Below are positions 38,449 to 47,496 of a DNA stretch of 64,000 bases, in pieces. The position numbers and the translations under genes were made by a program. Source of the DNA: Desulfobulbaceae bacterium (GTDB taxonomy: Bacteria; Desulfobacterota; Desulfobulbia; Desulfobulbales; Desulfocapsaceae); contig JAITSS010000004.1 in NCBI GenBank assembly GCA_031287565.1, positions 1-64,000 of the forward strand, given 5' to 3'. Numbering within the stretch: position 1 is the stretch's first letter; every line of letters starts with the position of its first letter. The notes beneath the pieces were generated by a model, which ran no database searches, was not told the origin of the DNA, and saw only the letters and a list, made by a program, of their open reading frames with translations.

Positions 38449-38571
38449 TTGGCCTGCCTTGCAACCGAGGCCCGATTTCACGGGCTGAATTCGCGAATTT
38501 AGGGCTGGCGTTTTCCACTGTCGGCCCCGCGAATCGACACAAAAACCACTTATTTTCAGCAGGAGGAAGTA

Positions 38572-38859
38572 ATGAAGATTCAGCCGCTCAATGATCGTGT
38601 TCTGGTCAAACGACTGGAGGAAGAAGAAAAGACCGCCGGCGGGATTATTATCCCGGACAGCGCCAAAGAAAAACCGGCGGAAGGCAAAATTGTCGCCGCT
38701 GGTCCCGGCAAACTCAACGACAAGGGTGAGCGAGTGGCGCTCCAGGTGAAAGAGGGCGACCGGGTGCTGTTTTCCAAATATGGCGGCACCGATGTCAAAA
38801 TTGATGGCGAAAATTATCTGATTATGCGCGAGGATGATGTTCTCGGCGTTGTATGTTGA
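38572..38859 (+). CDS. groES: Co-chaperonin GroES
   Basis: A 95-residue GroES forming the heptameric lid of the GroEL chamber. The sequence is typical throughout: [20 protein letters not shown], the mobile loop [40 protein letters not shown] and [19 protein letters not shown] lies 6 bases before the ATG. Followed by groEL after 60 bases, as in most bacteria. The C-terminus has an extra Cys. Confidence 0.98.
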   Translation: MKIQPLNDRVLVKRLEEEEKTAGGIIIPDSAKEKPAEGKIVAAGPGKLNDKGERVALQVKEGDRVLFSKYGGTDVKIDGENYLIMREDDVLGVVC

Positions 38860-38907
38860 TGGCTCAAGCGTGAAAATCGCTCTTTTTTAGGTACACATTT
38901 CTGATAA

Positions 38908-40563
<1,656 letters not shown>

Positions 40564-40607
40564 TCGTCAGCCACGGGCGGTTTGCCGCCGTTGGTCTGCT
40601 CTGTCCT

Positions 40608-40647
40608 GGGAAAAGGTAAAAAATCAGCCGGTTTTTTACCTTTTCCC
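40608..40647. terminator. groESL terminator
   Basis: GGGAAAAGGTAAAAAA (40608-40623) pairs perfectly over 16 bp with 40632-40647, with an 8-nt loop. The A-rich/T-rich arms make it an intrinsic terminator usable on the plus strand. Confidence 0.85.
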
Positions 40648-40714
40648 GTTTCTTGCCCTTGAATCGACTTTCGATTTCAGATATAATCTTCCGCTCGTCT
40701 TTTGAGACGATTAA

Positions 40715-40791
40715 GGCGATGTAGCTCAGCTGGTTAGAGCATACGGCTCATATCCGTAGTGTCCGGGGTTCAAGTCCCTGCATCGCCACCA
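40715..40791 (+). tRNA. tRNA with CAU anticodon, probably elongator tRNA-Met
   Basis: A full 77-nt cloverleaf with encoded CCA. The acceptor stem GGCGATG pairs with CATCGCC; the D arm is TAGCTCAGCTGGTTAGAGCA; the anticodon stem TACGG/CCGTA has loop CTCATAT, anticodon CAT at 40749-40751; the T loop is GGTTCAAGTCC. The acceptor begins with a paired G, unlike initiator tRNA. Elongator Met is most likely; tRNA-Ile2 (CAU modified to lysidine) cannot be excluded by eye. Confidence 0.93.
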
Positions 40792-40830
40792 GCCTTCCGT
40801 CCGGCCTTATGGGTCGGCGTTCTATATAAG

Positions 40831-40869
40831 CCCGGAATTCCGAGAGAAATCAAGGATTCCGGGTTTTTT
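40831..40869 (+). terminator. Intrinsic terminator after tRNA
   Basis: CCCGGAAT (40831-40838) pairs with ATTCCGGG (40856-40863), followed directly by TTTTTT (40864-40869), 40 bases after the tRNA. Confidence 0.85.
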
Positions 40870-41075
40870 ATCGCCTCCTGTTTTTCCCCGATTGTCCCCC
40901 GTCCCGACTCTGCCTGCCGTCGGCCTGCGACCAGCGTCGCAAAGCCTCTGAGCTTTGCCGGACAATTTTGCCATGACAAACAGATTGAATCATGGTTTTT
41001 TCGGGCGCGGCATAGCTTCAAACACCAGGGGATTGGTCCAAAATAGGGAGCGCCACTGGGTGGGGCAGCAAGCGG

Positions 41076-41150
41076 GAATCCTATTGGCGCGAGTTTTTCG
41101 CTTCCTTGCAACAGCGCGGTTTGTTCGGAGTCCACTTGCTCATGAGCGAT
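41076..41150 (+). pseudogene. Mutator/IS256-type transposase remnant
   Basis: A short open stretch reads ES-YWREFFASLQQRGLFG-VHLLMSD. This resembles the ESWREFL-LxxRGLxGVxLVxSD block around the catalytic region of IS256-family transposases. Nothing recognisable of the rest of the gene is left on either side. It suggests that the region between the tRNA and the CRISPR array is old insertion debris. Confidence 0.45.
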
Positions 41151-41394
41151 AGTTTCGGAACCCGCCTGCTGCTCGAATTCATCCGCGTTGAAGGCAAGCA
41201 AATGAAAATGGCGGCGGTCGCCTCTGGTGGTGATTGCCAGGCCAGCGTCAGCGAGGGGCGCGGCAGGCCGTGCCCGGCGATCTGTTCAAGCCTGGTATTA
41301 CAAACGCGCAACGATTGCATACCGAAATGACGCGCCAGGTTTTGTCGGCGGGCTTGTTGATTTTGCGGTGAATAATTGCCAGGAAAAGCGAAAA

Positions 41395-41583
41395 AATAGA
41401 AACCAAATATCGTATTGAAATATCGTGAAAATATGATTATAAGCAAAAACTATGCCAGACCTGGAATTAGTACTACATTGTAGGATGTCTTGGAAACTAC
41501 ACGAACTGTGCGACAGACAACGGGACATACTACAAAGTGGCAGTTGCAAAGCCGCGCCGTTGTTGGCTATAGTGACGCCCAGT
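41395..41583. other. AT-rich region left of CRISPR array (possible leader)
   Basis: About 190 bases distinctly richer in A/T than the genome, directly before the first repeat. Its position and composition fit a CRISPR leader, which would place transcription left to right. The evidence is composition only. The first repeat carries a mismatch (GATTGG for GATGGG), which is more often seen at the far end of an array, so orientation is unsettled. Confidence 0.4.
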
Positions 41584-42096
41584 CCCAGAGATTGGAACGG
41601 AACCGGTTCCGATTGTGACTCCTTCCGTGCTTCCGCCAACTGCACGTACAAACCCAGAGATGGGAACGGAACCGGTTCCGATTGTGACTTTTCCTGCAGT
41701 AGTGACTTCCTTGTGCTGCCCAGAGATGGGAACGGAACCGGTTCCGATTGTGACGGTTTTTCTAACCTCGGCTCCAGCTCTTTTATAACCCAGAGATGGG
41801 AACGGAACCGGTTCCGATTGTGACTTTTCTTCTCCACTTTCTAAAAGAACTTTCCCAGAGATGGGAACGGAACCGGTTCCGATTGTGACAAAAAAGCATC
41901 CGAGAAACATTACTACTATACCCCAGAGATGGGAACGGAACCGGTTCCGATTGTGACTCTGTGAATACGACTTGCTCTGTTTCTACGTTAAAACCCAGAG
42001 ATGGGAACGGAACCGGTTCCGATTGTGACACATAATTTCTGCAAACATTACTTTGAAAAACCCAGAGATGGGAACGGAACCGGTTCCGATTGTGAC
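41584..42096 (+). CRISPR. CRISPR array, 8 repeats of 36 bp, no cas genes nearby
   Basis: Eight 36-bp repeats start at 41584, 41653, 41719, 41789, 41854, 41922, 41994 and 42061. Repeats 2-8 are identical; the first has one substitution. Each begins CCCAGAGATGGGAAC, has a perfect palindromic core CGGAACCGGTTCCG and ends ATTGTGAC. The seven spacers are all different and 33, 30, 34, 29, 32, 36 and 31 bases long, and less GC-rich than the chromosome. Read rightward, the core forms a hairpin just before an 8-base 3' tail, the geometry that Cas6/Cas5-type processing uses in type I and III systems. The subtype cannot be assigned without cas genes; none are in the window. Confidence 0.88.
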
Positions 42097-42125
42097 AAAG
42101 AACGGGCGAACTAACCTGCCGTTCT

Positions 42126-42231
42126 CCCCTCTCCCGCTTGCGGGAGAGGGGCGGGGGTGAGGGTTTCAATACATCAAATGCGCCCTCACCCGGCGCTGAC
42201 GCGCCACCCTCTCCCGCAAGCGGGAGAGGGG
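42126..42231. repeat. BIME-like palindromic repeat next to CRISPR array
   Basis: Two near-identical palindromes (CCCCTCTCCCGCTTGCGGG... at 42126-42151 and CCCTCTCCCGCAAGCGGG... at 42207-42231) flank inverted arms GGGTGAGGG (42155-42163) and CCCTCACCC (42183-42191). The whole can fold into one long branched hairpin. It starts 30 bases after the last CRISPR repeat. Confidence 0.75.
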
Positions 42232-42257
42232 AATTCACGTATCGGTTGTGTAGAGAC

Positions 42258-42441
42258 TTCTGGTCTGCTACAGACAGGCGGAATAAATCAGCGCTTCCTT
42301 AACTCCCAGAGATGGGAACTGAACAGGGAATAAGTTTTGGGTGATGGTGACCGCTCTGCTCTTCCTTATCCCGCTTGCTCCTGCCTGTAGCGGACAGGCT
42401 CATACAGTCCGAACAGCGGGCCAAGCAATCAGCGTTTTCCT
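42258..42441 (-). repeat. Dispersed repeat, two copies flanking a degenerate CRISPR repeat
   Basis: On the minus strand two related units appear: GGAAGCGCTGATTTATTCCG followed by CCTGTCTGTAGCAGAC (42300-42258), and GGAAAACGCTGATTGC with CCGCTGTTCGGACTGTATG and a GCCTGTCCGCTACAGGC palindrome (42441-42383). Relatives occur at 48940-49018 and 56574-56640. No coding sequence is seen. Confidence 0.55.
42305..42351. repeat. Degenerate CRISPR repeat / possible anti-repeat
   Basis: CCCAGAGATGGGAAC (42305-42319) is identical to the first 15 bases of the array repeat, then GAAC-GG continues with mismatches. After an extra 11 or so bases, GATGGTGAC (42343-42351) approximates the repeat end GATTGTGAC. 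It could be a decayed ninth repeat separated by insertion of repeats, or an anti-repeat of a tracr-like RNA. Confidence 0.55.
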
Positions 42442-42454
42442 GACAGTCTGACCA

Positions 42455-42871
42455 TCAGCCCAGCAGTTCCAGGCCGGAAAAGAAATACGAAATTTCAAAG
42501 GCGGCGGTTTCCGGCGCGTCGGAACCGTGGGTGGCGTTTTCACCGACCGACGACCCGAATTCGCGGCGCAGCGTGCCTTCGGCGGCCTGGGCCGGGTTGG
42601 TCGCGCCCATCAAATCGCGCCATTTCTTAATCGCGCCTTCCGCCGCCAGTACCATGACGATGCAGGGGCCGCTACTCATAAAGTCAGTCAGTTCGCCGAA
42701 GAAAGGCCGCTCTTTGTGCACGGCGTAAAAACCTTCCGCCTCAATTTTACTGAGATACAGTTTTTTCAAGCCGACGACCTTGAAGCCTTCGGCGCCAATG
42801 CGGGCAAGAATCTTCCCGGCGTTTCCGGCCTTGAAGGCATCCGGTTTGATGATGGCGAATGTCTGCTCCAT
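42455..42871 (-). CDS. ndk: Nucleoside diphosphate kinase
   Basis: A 138-residue NDK, transferring gamma-phosphate among nucleoside triphosphates through a phospho-histidine. Visible: [44 protein letters not shown] (in segments), [19 protein letters not shown], and the active His in [17 protein letters not shown]. Normal length. AAGGAG precedes the ATG. It follows holA at 127 bases on the same strand and probably has its own promoter. Confidence 0.97.
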   Translation of the reverse strand: MEQTFAIIKPDAFKAGNAGKILARIGAEGFKVVGLKKLYLSKIEAEGFYAVHKERPFFGELTDFMSSGPCIVMVLAAEGAIKKWRDLMGATNPAQAAEGTLRREFGSSVGENATHGSDAPETAAFEISYFFSGLELLG

Positions 42872-42998
42872 GTGCTTTCTCCTTGTTGTTTTGTTCAGGA
42901 TAACCGCCCGATACGGGACGCGAAATCACGCATTATATCGCATCGGGCGGCGCTTGCTCAAGGGTGATGCAGGGCGCGGCGGTATCTATCTGACTGGT

Positions 42999-44393
42999 TC
43001 AGCGTGTTCTTGGTGGTGTGTCGCGCTGTTGATGCTCCTGTCGCAGCAGCCGCGTCAGCATTTCGTCGAAGATGATGTTGGTTGGCAGGGCCGAACTCTT
43101 CATCCGGTATTCGGCCTGGAGGATGGCGGCGAGATTTAGGCGCAACGTGGCGATGCTCCAGCGGGCGGCGGCGCGGAAGTTGTTGAACAGGGCGTAGGGG
43201 TGGCCTTGCAGCAGTTCCGGGAAGCGTCCGGTGTCTTTTAAGGCGGGCAGGTAGCTGTCCTGGAAACGTCGCGCGTCGAGGTCGGGTCGCCAGGGTGGGC
43301 GGCCTTGTTCCTGGAGCGCCTTGATAATCAACAATCTGCGAAAATAATTGCGCAGGGTGGCGAGGATGGCCAAAGCGTGGACGCCGCCGTCCAGTAGATG
43401 TGAAACGGTGCCAAGTGCCCGGCCCAAATCACCCTTGGAAAAGGCGTCGGTCAGTTCAAATAAGGCGTCTTCGTGGGTGCGCACCGTGAGCAGCTCGACA
43501 TCGGCGCGGCTGATTTGTTGGCGTTCGCCGCAGAAAAGCGCCAATTTCTCCGCTTCAACGGCCACGGCGGTGGGGTGGGCGTCGCTGGTTCGCGCAAAGA
43601 GCAGCTCCAGGGCGGCTGGCTCGATTTTTTTGCCCAATTCGGCTAAGCGCCCGGCCACCACTTCGCGCAAGACCGCCTCGCGCTCTTTTTTGTCAGCGGC
43701 TTTGGCGCTGGTGGCCATTTGGCAATCAATGGCCACGGCGGCGGTCTGTTTCTTGATGTAGGCGAACAGTCGCTGGCGCTTGTCGAGCGCGTCGCAGGTT
43801 ACAAGCAGATAGTGCCCGGCGGCGAAGCCTTTTTCCAGCGCCGTGATATACATATCGGCCAGGCGTCCGCTGTCGCTCGCTTTTTTGCCGTCGGCGGTCT
43901 CGCTGAACAGCCGGTCGGCCCAGGCCAGGTCGCCTGCCGGTTTATCAAAGGAAAATATCTGCCGCCATTTTTCTTCCGACAAGGCGGAAAACCCGCCATC
44001 TTCACCGGCGCTGATGCCAGCGAGGCTGGCCAAGGCCGCGCAATGCCTCTTAGCGGCGGCCCGGTTCGAGGTTTTCACCGCCTCTTCCAGTTTGTTCCAC
44101 GACTTTTCGGCATCGACACCGCTTTGGAATAGGCCGCTATCGGTGACGCGATAAATCTGTCGGCCCGGCAACAGGCTGTAGGTCATCAGAGAGGCCAGGG
44201 TGCGGCCTGGGTCTTCTGTATCGCCATCCAAGCGATGCACGGTGGCTGGACTGGCGGCGAGCGCTTTTTCTACCTGGTCGCAGGCTTCGCGGCAGAGAAA
44301 GCGTTCGCCGAAAAACAGATACAGGCGGCAGGCTTCGGCTTGCCCGGTTTTGGCTAAAAATGACGGCAGTTCAGCGCGTTTAAGAATGGTCAT
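42999..44393 (-). CDS. holA: DNA polymerase III delta subunit (clamp loader)
   Basis: A 464-residue HolA-like protein. The N-terminal domain opens with RLYLFFGERFLCREACDQV, in place of the usual FLLYGEE-type motif, and the C-terminal AAA-lid and helical collar portion is recognisable (LEPAALELLFARTSDAHPTA-like region; LFELTDAFSKGDLGRALGTV; LAILATLRNYFRRLLIIKAL). It is about 120 residues longer than E. coli HolA, with extra sequence around residues 105-175, as in some deltaproteobacterial homologues. It opens the beta clamp during loading. It follows mntP by 17 bases in an operon with comEC and waaA. Confidence 0.82.
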   Translation of the reverse strand: MTILKRAELPSFLAKTGQAEACRLYLFFGERFLCREACDQVEKALAASPATVHRLDGDTEDPGRTLASLMTYSLLPGRQIYRVTDSGLFQSGVDAEKSWNKLEEAVKTSNRAAAKRHCAALASLAGISAGEDGGFSALSEEKWRQIFSFDKPAGDLAWADRLFSETADGKKASDSGRLADMYITALEKGFAAGHYLLVTCDALDKRQRLFAYIKKQTAAVAIDCQMATSAKAADKKEREAVLREVVAGRLAELGKKIEPAALELLFARTSDAHPTAVAVEAEKLALFCGERQQISRADVELLTVRTHEDALFELTDAFSKGDLGRALGTVSHLLDGGVHALAILATLRNYFRRLLIIKALQEQGRPPWRPDLDARRFQDSYLPALKDTGRFPELLQGHPYALFNNFRAAARWSIATLRLNLAAILQAEYRMKSSALPTNIIFDEMLTRLLRQEHQQRDTPPRTR

Positions 44394-44410
44394 TATTTTT
44401 TTCGAATCGC

Positions 44411-44977
44411 TTAGAACACGCCGTGTTCATGCAAAATATTGACGGCGATGGCCCAGAGCGCCAAGCCGCCCGCGATTTCCGCGCACCGACTCAGGCGTTT
44501 GCCGCTGGCGGCCAAGCGCCCCAGATGCAGGCCGCAGGTGGTGAAGAGGGCGGCGATGAGGCCAATGACCAGGGCGGGCAGGGCGATTGGCGTCTGTAAA
44601 AGCGACATGCTGAATCCTACCGCCAGGGCGTCGATGCTGGTCGCCACCGACAGCATGACCAGTGACAGACCGCGGGTGGCGTCTTTGCCGCGTCGATCTT
44701 CTTCGGCCATGAATGCTTCGCGCATCATGTTGCCGCCGATGCAGGCCAAAAGGGCGCAGGCGATCCAATGGGCGTATGTCTGCACGAAGCCGCTGATGGC
44801 GTTGCCGCAAAACCAGCCAATAACCGGCATCATGGCCTGAAAAAGACCGAAGTGCCAGGCGAGGCGGAAGGTTTGGCGCGGGCTGACTTTTTTTAAGGCG
44901 ATGCCGACCGCGACCGCGACCGCGAAGGCGTCCATGGCCAGGGCGCAGGCCAGGGTGATGAGGGCAAGAAGAGACAT
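44411..44977 (-). CDS. mntP: Putative manganese efflux pump MntP
   Basis: A 188-residue, six-helix membrane protein of the MntP family. The duplicated signature is visible: ALAMDAFAVAVAVGIAL in the first half and VATSIDALAVGFSMSLL in the second, with the Asp residues needed for Mn2+ export. The start at 44977 (MSLLALITLACALAMDAF) corresponds to the family; the frame is open far upstream, but that part lies inside comEC and has no similarity. It begins 4 bases after the comEC stop. No yybP-ykoY manganese riboswitch is apparent since the upstream region is coding. Confidence 0.92.
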   Translation of the reverse strand: MSLLALITLACALAMDAFAVAVAVGIALKKVSPRQTFRLAWHFGLFQAMMPVIGWFCGNAISGFVQTYAHWIACALLACIGGNMMREAFMAEEDRRGKDATRGLSLVMLSVATSIDALAVGFSMSLLQTPIALPALVIGLIAALFTTCGLHLGRLAASGKRLSRCAEIAGGLALWAIAVNILHEHGVF

Positions 44978-44981
44978 GGCG

Positions 44982-47489
44982 CTATTTTGTGCTGGGCGTG
45001 GGGATGAGTCGCGGCGCGAGACTACCCAATTCCACGTCCGCTGACAAGGGCGGCAGGCAGGTGATGCGCGGCTCGCCGTCCAAACGGCGCAGGAATATGC
45101 TACCGTTTTCGCCGGTGGTGACGAGTGGGATGCGCTGATTCCGGCAGTGATCAACCAGTTCCGGTGAGGGGAACAGGCCGTCCCGCCGGGCGCTGGCCGA
45201 AACCACAATCAGACGCGGCGCGACGGCGGCGAGAAAGGCGGCGCTGTTTGAAGTGCGCGAACCGTGGTGGGCGGCGAGCAGGATATCGCTTTGTAAGGTC
45301 AGACCTTTGGCGAGCAAAGATTCCTCCATCTCCGCGTTGATGTCGCCGGGCAGCAGCATGGAATCGTCGCCGTTTTCAAGCCGCATCACCAGACCGGCGT
45401 TGCGCTCATCACCAGTAATATTGGCCAGGCAAGTAAGCTGGGTCGCGCCGATTCGTAGGGTGTCGCCCGCTTTGGCGATGTGGATGGGCACGCCTTTTCG
45501 TCGCGCCAGAGCGAGTAGCGCCTGAAAATGTTCACCCGCCGCTTGTGGGTTGCTCACCCACAAAGCGCCGACCTCGAAACAGCGCAGCAAAAAAGCCAGG
45601 CCGTTGCAGTGGTCGGCGTCGGCGTGGCTGACGGCGATCACATCGAGGCGGCGCACACCCTGTCGCCACAAATACGGCGCGACCCGGCTCATGCCCACTG
45701 ATTGCCGCCCGCCGCCCATACCGCCACCATCAATGAGAAAGGCGCGGCCTGGCAGAGTGTGCGCCACTGTGGCGCTACCCTGGCCAACATCCAGCGCGGC
45801 GATCTTCGGCGTGTCGGTGAATTCCGGACGCAGGCGGTCGCGGAGCGGCGAAAAATAAACCAGGATGCTTACCGCAACCAACAACGCGCCGAGCCGGGCC
45901 AGGCGTTTTTTGCGATGGAAGGCGGCGCAAAACAGAATCAATCCAACATAATAAAGGACGAACAGCGGCCAGGGCGGCGGCGCGAGATAATACGAGGCGA
46001 AGGGCGCGGCGGCGAACAAACGGGCCAGTTTGTCAGCGGCCATCACACCCGATTCTCCGAAACGCAGCAAAAAAACGGCGGCGTCTGGCTGGGTGGGCAT
46101 CAGCGGCAGGGCGCAAAAGCCCAGCGGCAGCGACCAGAAACTTAAAATTGGTTCGATGATCAGGGTCGCCAGAGGCCCGACCAGGGACAGCCGTTGGAAG
46201 GTGGCAATGGTCAGGGGCGCGGCGCCGAGGGCGGCGGCTATAACCGTGATCAGGGCGGCGAACATCCAGCTTGTCACCGTGTCGGCCCAAGTCTTTTCGC
46301 CGTTTTTGCTGAAGCGTGGCGCAAAAAGACCGGCGGCGGCGCAGAGTGACAGCGCCGTGACAAAGGATAATTGAAACGAGGCGGTGAACAGCGCTTGCGG
46401 TTGCGCCATAAGAAGCAAGAGCGCGGTTAGGGAAACCAGTGGCGGCCAGGCGCGGGCGCGGTTAAAGAGCAGGGCGCAGACCGCGATTGCGCACATGACA
46501 AAAGCGCGCATGACCGGGCTTTCGCCGCCAGCCAAAAGCGAATACAGCGCCAGAAGCGGCAGGCAAGCCAGCCAGGCCAGCTTTTTTACGTCGTAGCGCA
46601 GGATGAGGGCGGGAAAACGGCGGAGAAGCCAATACAAAACCGTGTAACAGAGCAACGATAACAGGGCGATATGCGAGCCGGAAATCACCATGATGTGCAT
46701 CGTGCCGCTGGCGATGAAGGCTTCGACCATCTCATCGTTTAAGCGCGAACCGTCGCCGATAAGAATCGCCCGATACAAAGCGGCGGCATCCGGCGGCAGA
46801 TGCTTGTCGAGAAAAAGACCGATGCGGTGGCGCAGGAGTTCAGGGATATAGCGTAGACCTGGCCATGTATCCCAGGCGTTTCGCGCATCCACGGCTGTGG
46901 CGATGGCCCCAGGCCCGCGCAAGACGGCGATTCTCCAGATACCTTTTTGCGCCAGGAAACGGGCGTGGTCGAAACCGCCGGGCACGGTGGCGGCTCTAGG
47001 TCTATCCAGACGCGCCCGCAGGACGACAAAAGCGCCCGGCGGATAATGTTTAGGCCAGGGCGCGGGCAATCGCACCGATACGCGGCTATGCGCGGCGCGG
47101 CTTTGCGCTTCATGCCAGCGGCGTAGCGCCACCACATCCAAAGCGCTTTGACTTCCTCTTTGGCTTGGCGTGGGCATGACCGCGACATGGCCGAAGAGAA
47201 GAACTTCTTCGCCGTCGGGCAGATGCGCCAAGGCGTCGCTCGCCACTGGGCGGCTGGTGACGAAGCCGCCATGCAGGCCCAATGCGCCGAACAGGGCGAT
47301 GAGGCAGAGAACGGCGGCTTTGTCGCTGAAAAAACGCCGGGCGAAAACCGTCGCCGCCAGAAAGAGCAGGGCGCAGGCCAGGATGATGGTCGGGTCGGGC
47401 CAGACGCGGGTGGCGCTGAAGGCGACGCCGCCGATGAAGGCCAGGGCCAGCAGGGTAATCAGATCGAAGGAGAGCGGTCTGACCTTCAT
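44982..47489 (-). CDS. comEC: ComEC/Rec2 family DNA-uptake channel
   Basis: An 835-residue inner-membrane protein with the standard order: N-terminal helices and an OB-like soluble domain (about 1-230), the Competence domain with many helices (MHIMVISGSHIALLSLLCYT, GGESPVMRAFVMCAIAVC), and a C-terminal MBL nuclease-like domain (KIAALDVGQGSATVAHTLPG, VSHADADHCNGLAFLLR, LLAAHHGSRTSNSAAFL). ComEC passes single-stranded DNA into the cytoplasm in natural transformation. With the type IV pilus genes at 49-56 kb this makes competence conceivable. The gene is co-directional with waaA (7-base gap) and mntP. Confidence 0.94.
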   Translation of the reverse strand: MKVRPLSFDLITLLALAFIGGVAFSATRVWPDPTIILACALLFLAATVFARRFFSDKAAVLCLIALFGALGLHGGFVTSRPVASDALAHLPDGEEVLLFGHVAVMPTPSQRGSQSALDVVALRRWHEAQSRAAHSRVSVRLPAPWPKHYPPGAFVVLRARLDRPRAATVPGGFDHARFLAQKGIWRIAVLRGPGAIATAVDARNAWDTWPGLRYIPELLRHRIGLFLDKHLPPDAAALYRAILIGDGSRLNDEMVEAFIASGTMHIMVISGSHIALLSLLCYTVLYWLLRRFPALILRYDVKKLAWLACLPLLALYSLLAGGESPVMRAFVMCAIAVCALLFNRARAWPPLVSLTALLLLMAQPQALFTASFQLSFVTALSLCAAAGLFAPRFSKNGEKTWADTVTSWMFAALITVIAAALGAAPLTIATFQRLSLVGPLATLIIEPILSFWSLPLGFCALPLMPTQPDAAVFLLRFGESGVMAADKLARLFAAAPFASYYLAPPPWPLFVLYYVGLILFCAAFHRKKRLARLGALLVAVSILVYFSPLRDRLRPEFTDTPKIAALDVGQGSATVAHTLPGRAFLIDGGGMGGGRQSVGMSRVAPYLWRQGVRRLDVIAVSHADADHCNGLAFLLRCFEVGALWVSNPQAAGEHFQALLALARRKGVPIHIAKAGDTLRIGATQLTCLANITGDERNAGLVMRLENGDDSMLLPGDINAEMEESLLAKGLTLQSDILLAAHHGSRTSNSAAFLAAVAPRLIVVSASARRDGLFPSPELVDHCRNQRIPLVTTGENGSIFLRRLDGEPRITCLPPLSADVELGSLAPRLIPTPSTK

Positions 47490-47496
47490 TACCGCT

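Noticed and set aside
38294..38571. CIRCE operator before groES
   Set aside because: No TTAGCACTC/GAGTGCTAA inverted repeat is visible; only a housekeeping-like promoter was seen.
41584..42096. Integron attC array or tandem protein-coding repeat instead of CRISPR
   Set aside because: Units are 36 bp with near-perfect identity and unique short spacers; no gene cassettes or integrase are present.
41298..42238. Open frames on the minus strand repeating SQSEPVPFPSLG
   Set aside because: They are translations of the CRISPR repeats, which happen to lack stops; no start site or sequence constraint indicates a protein.
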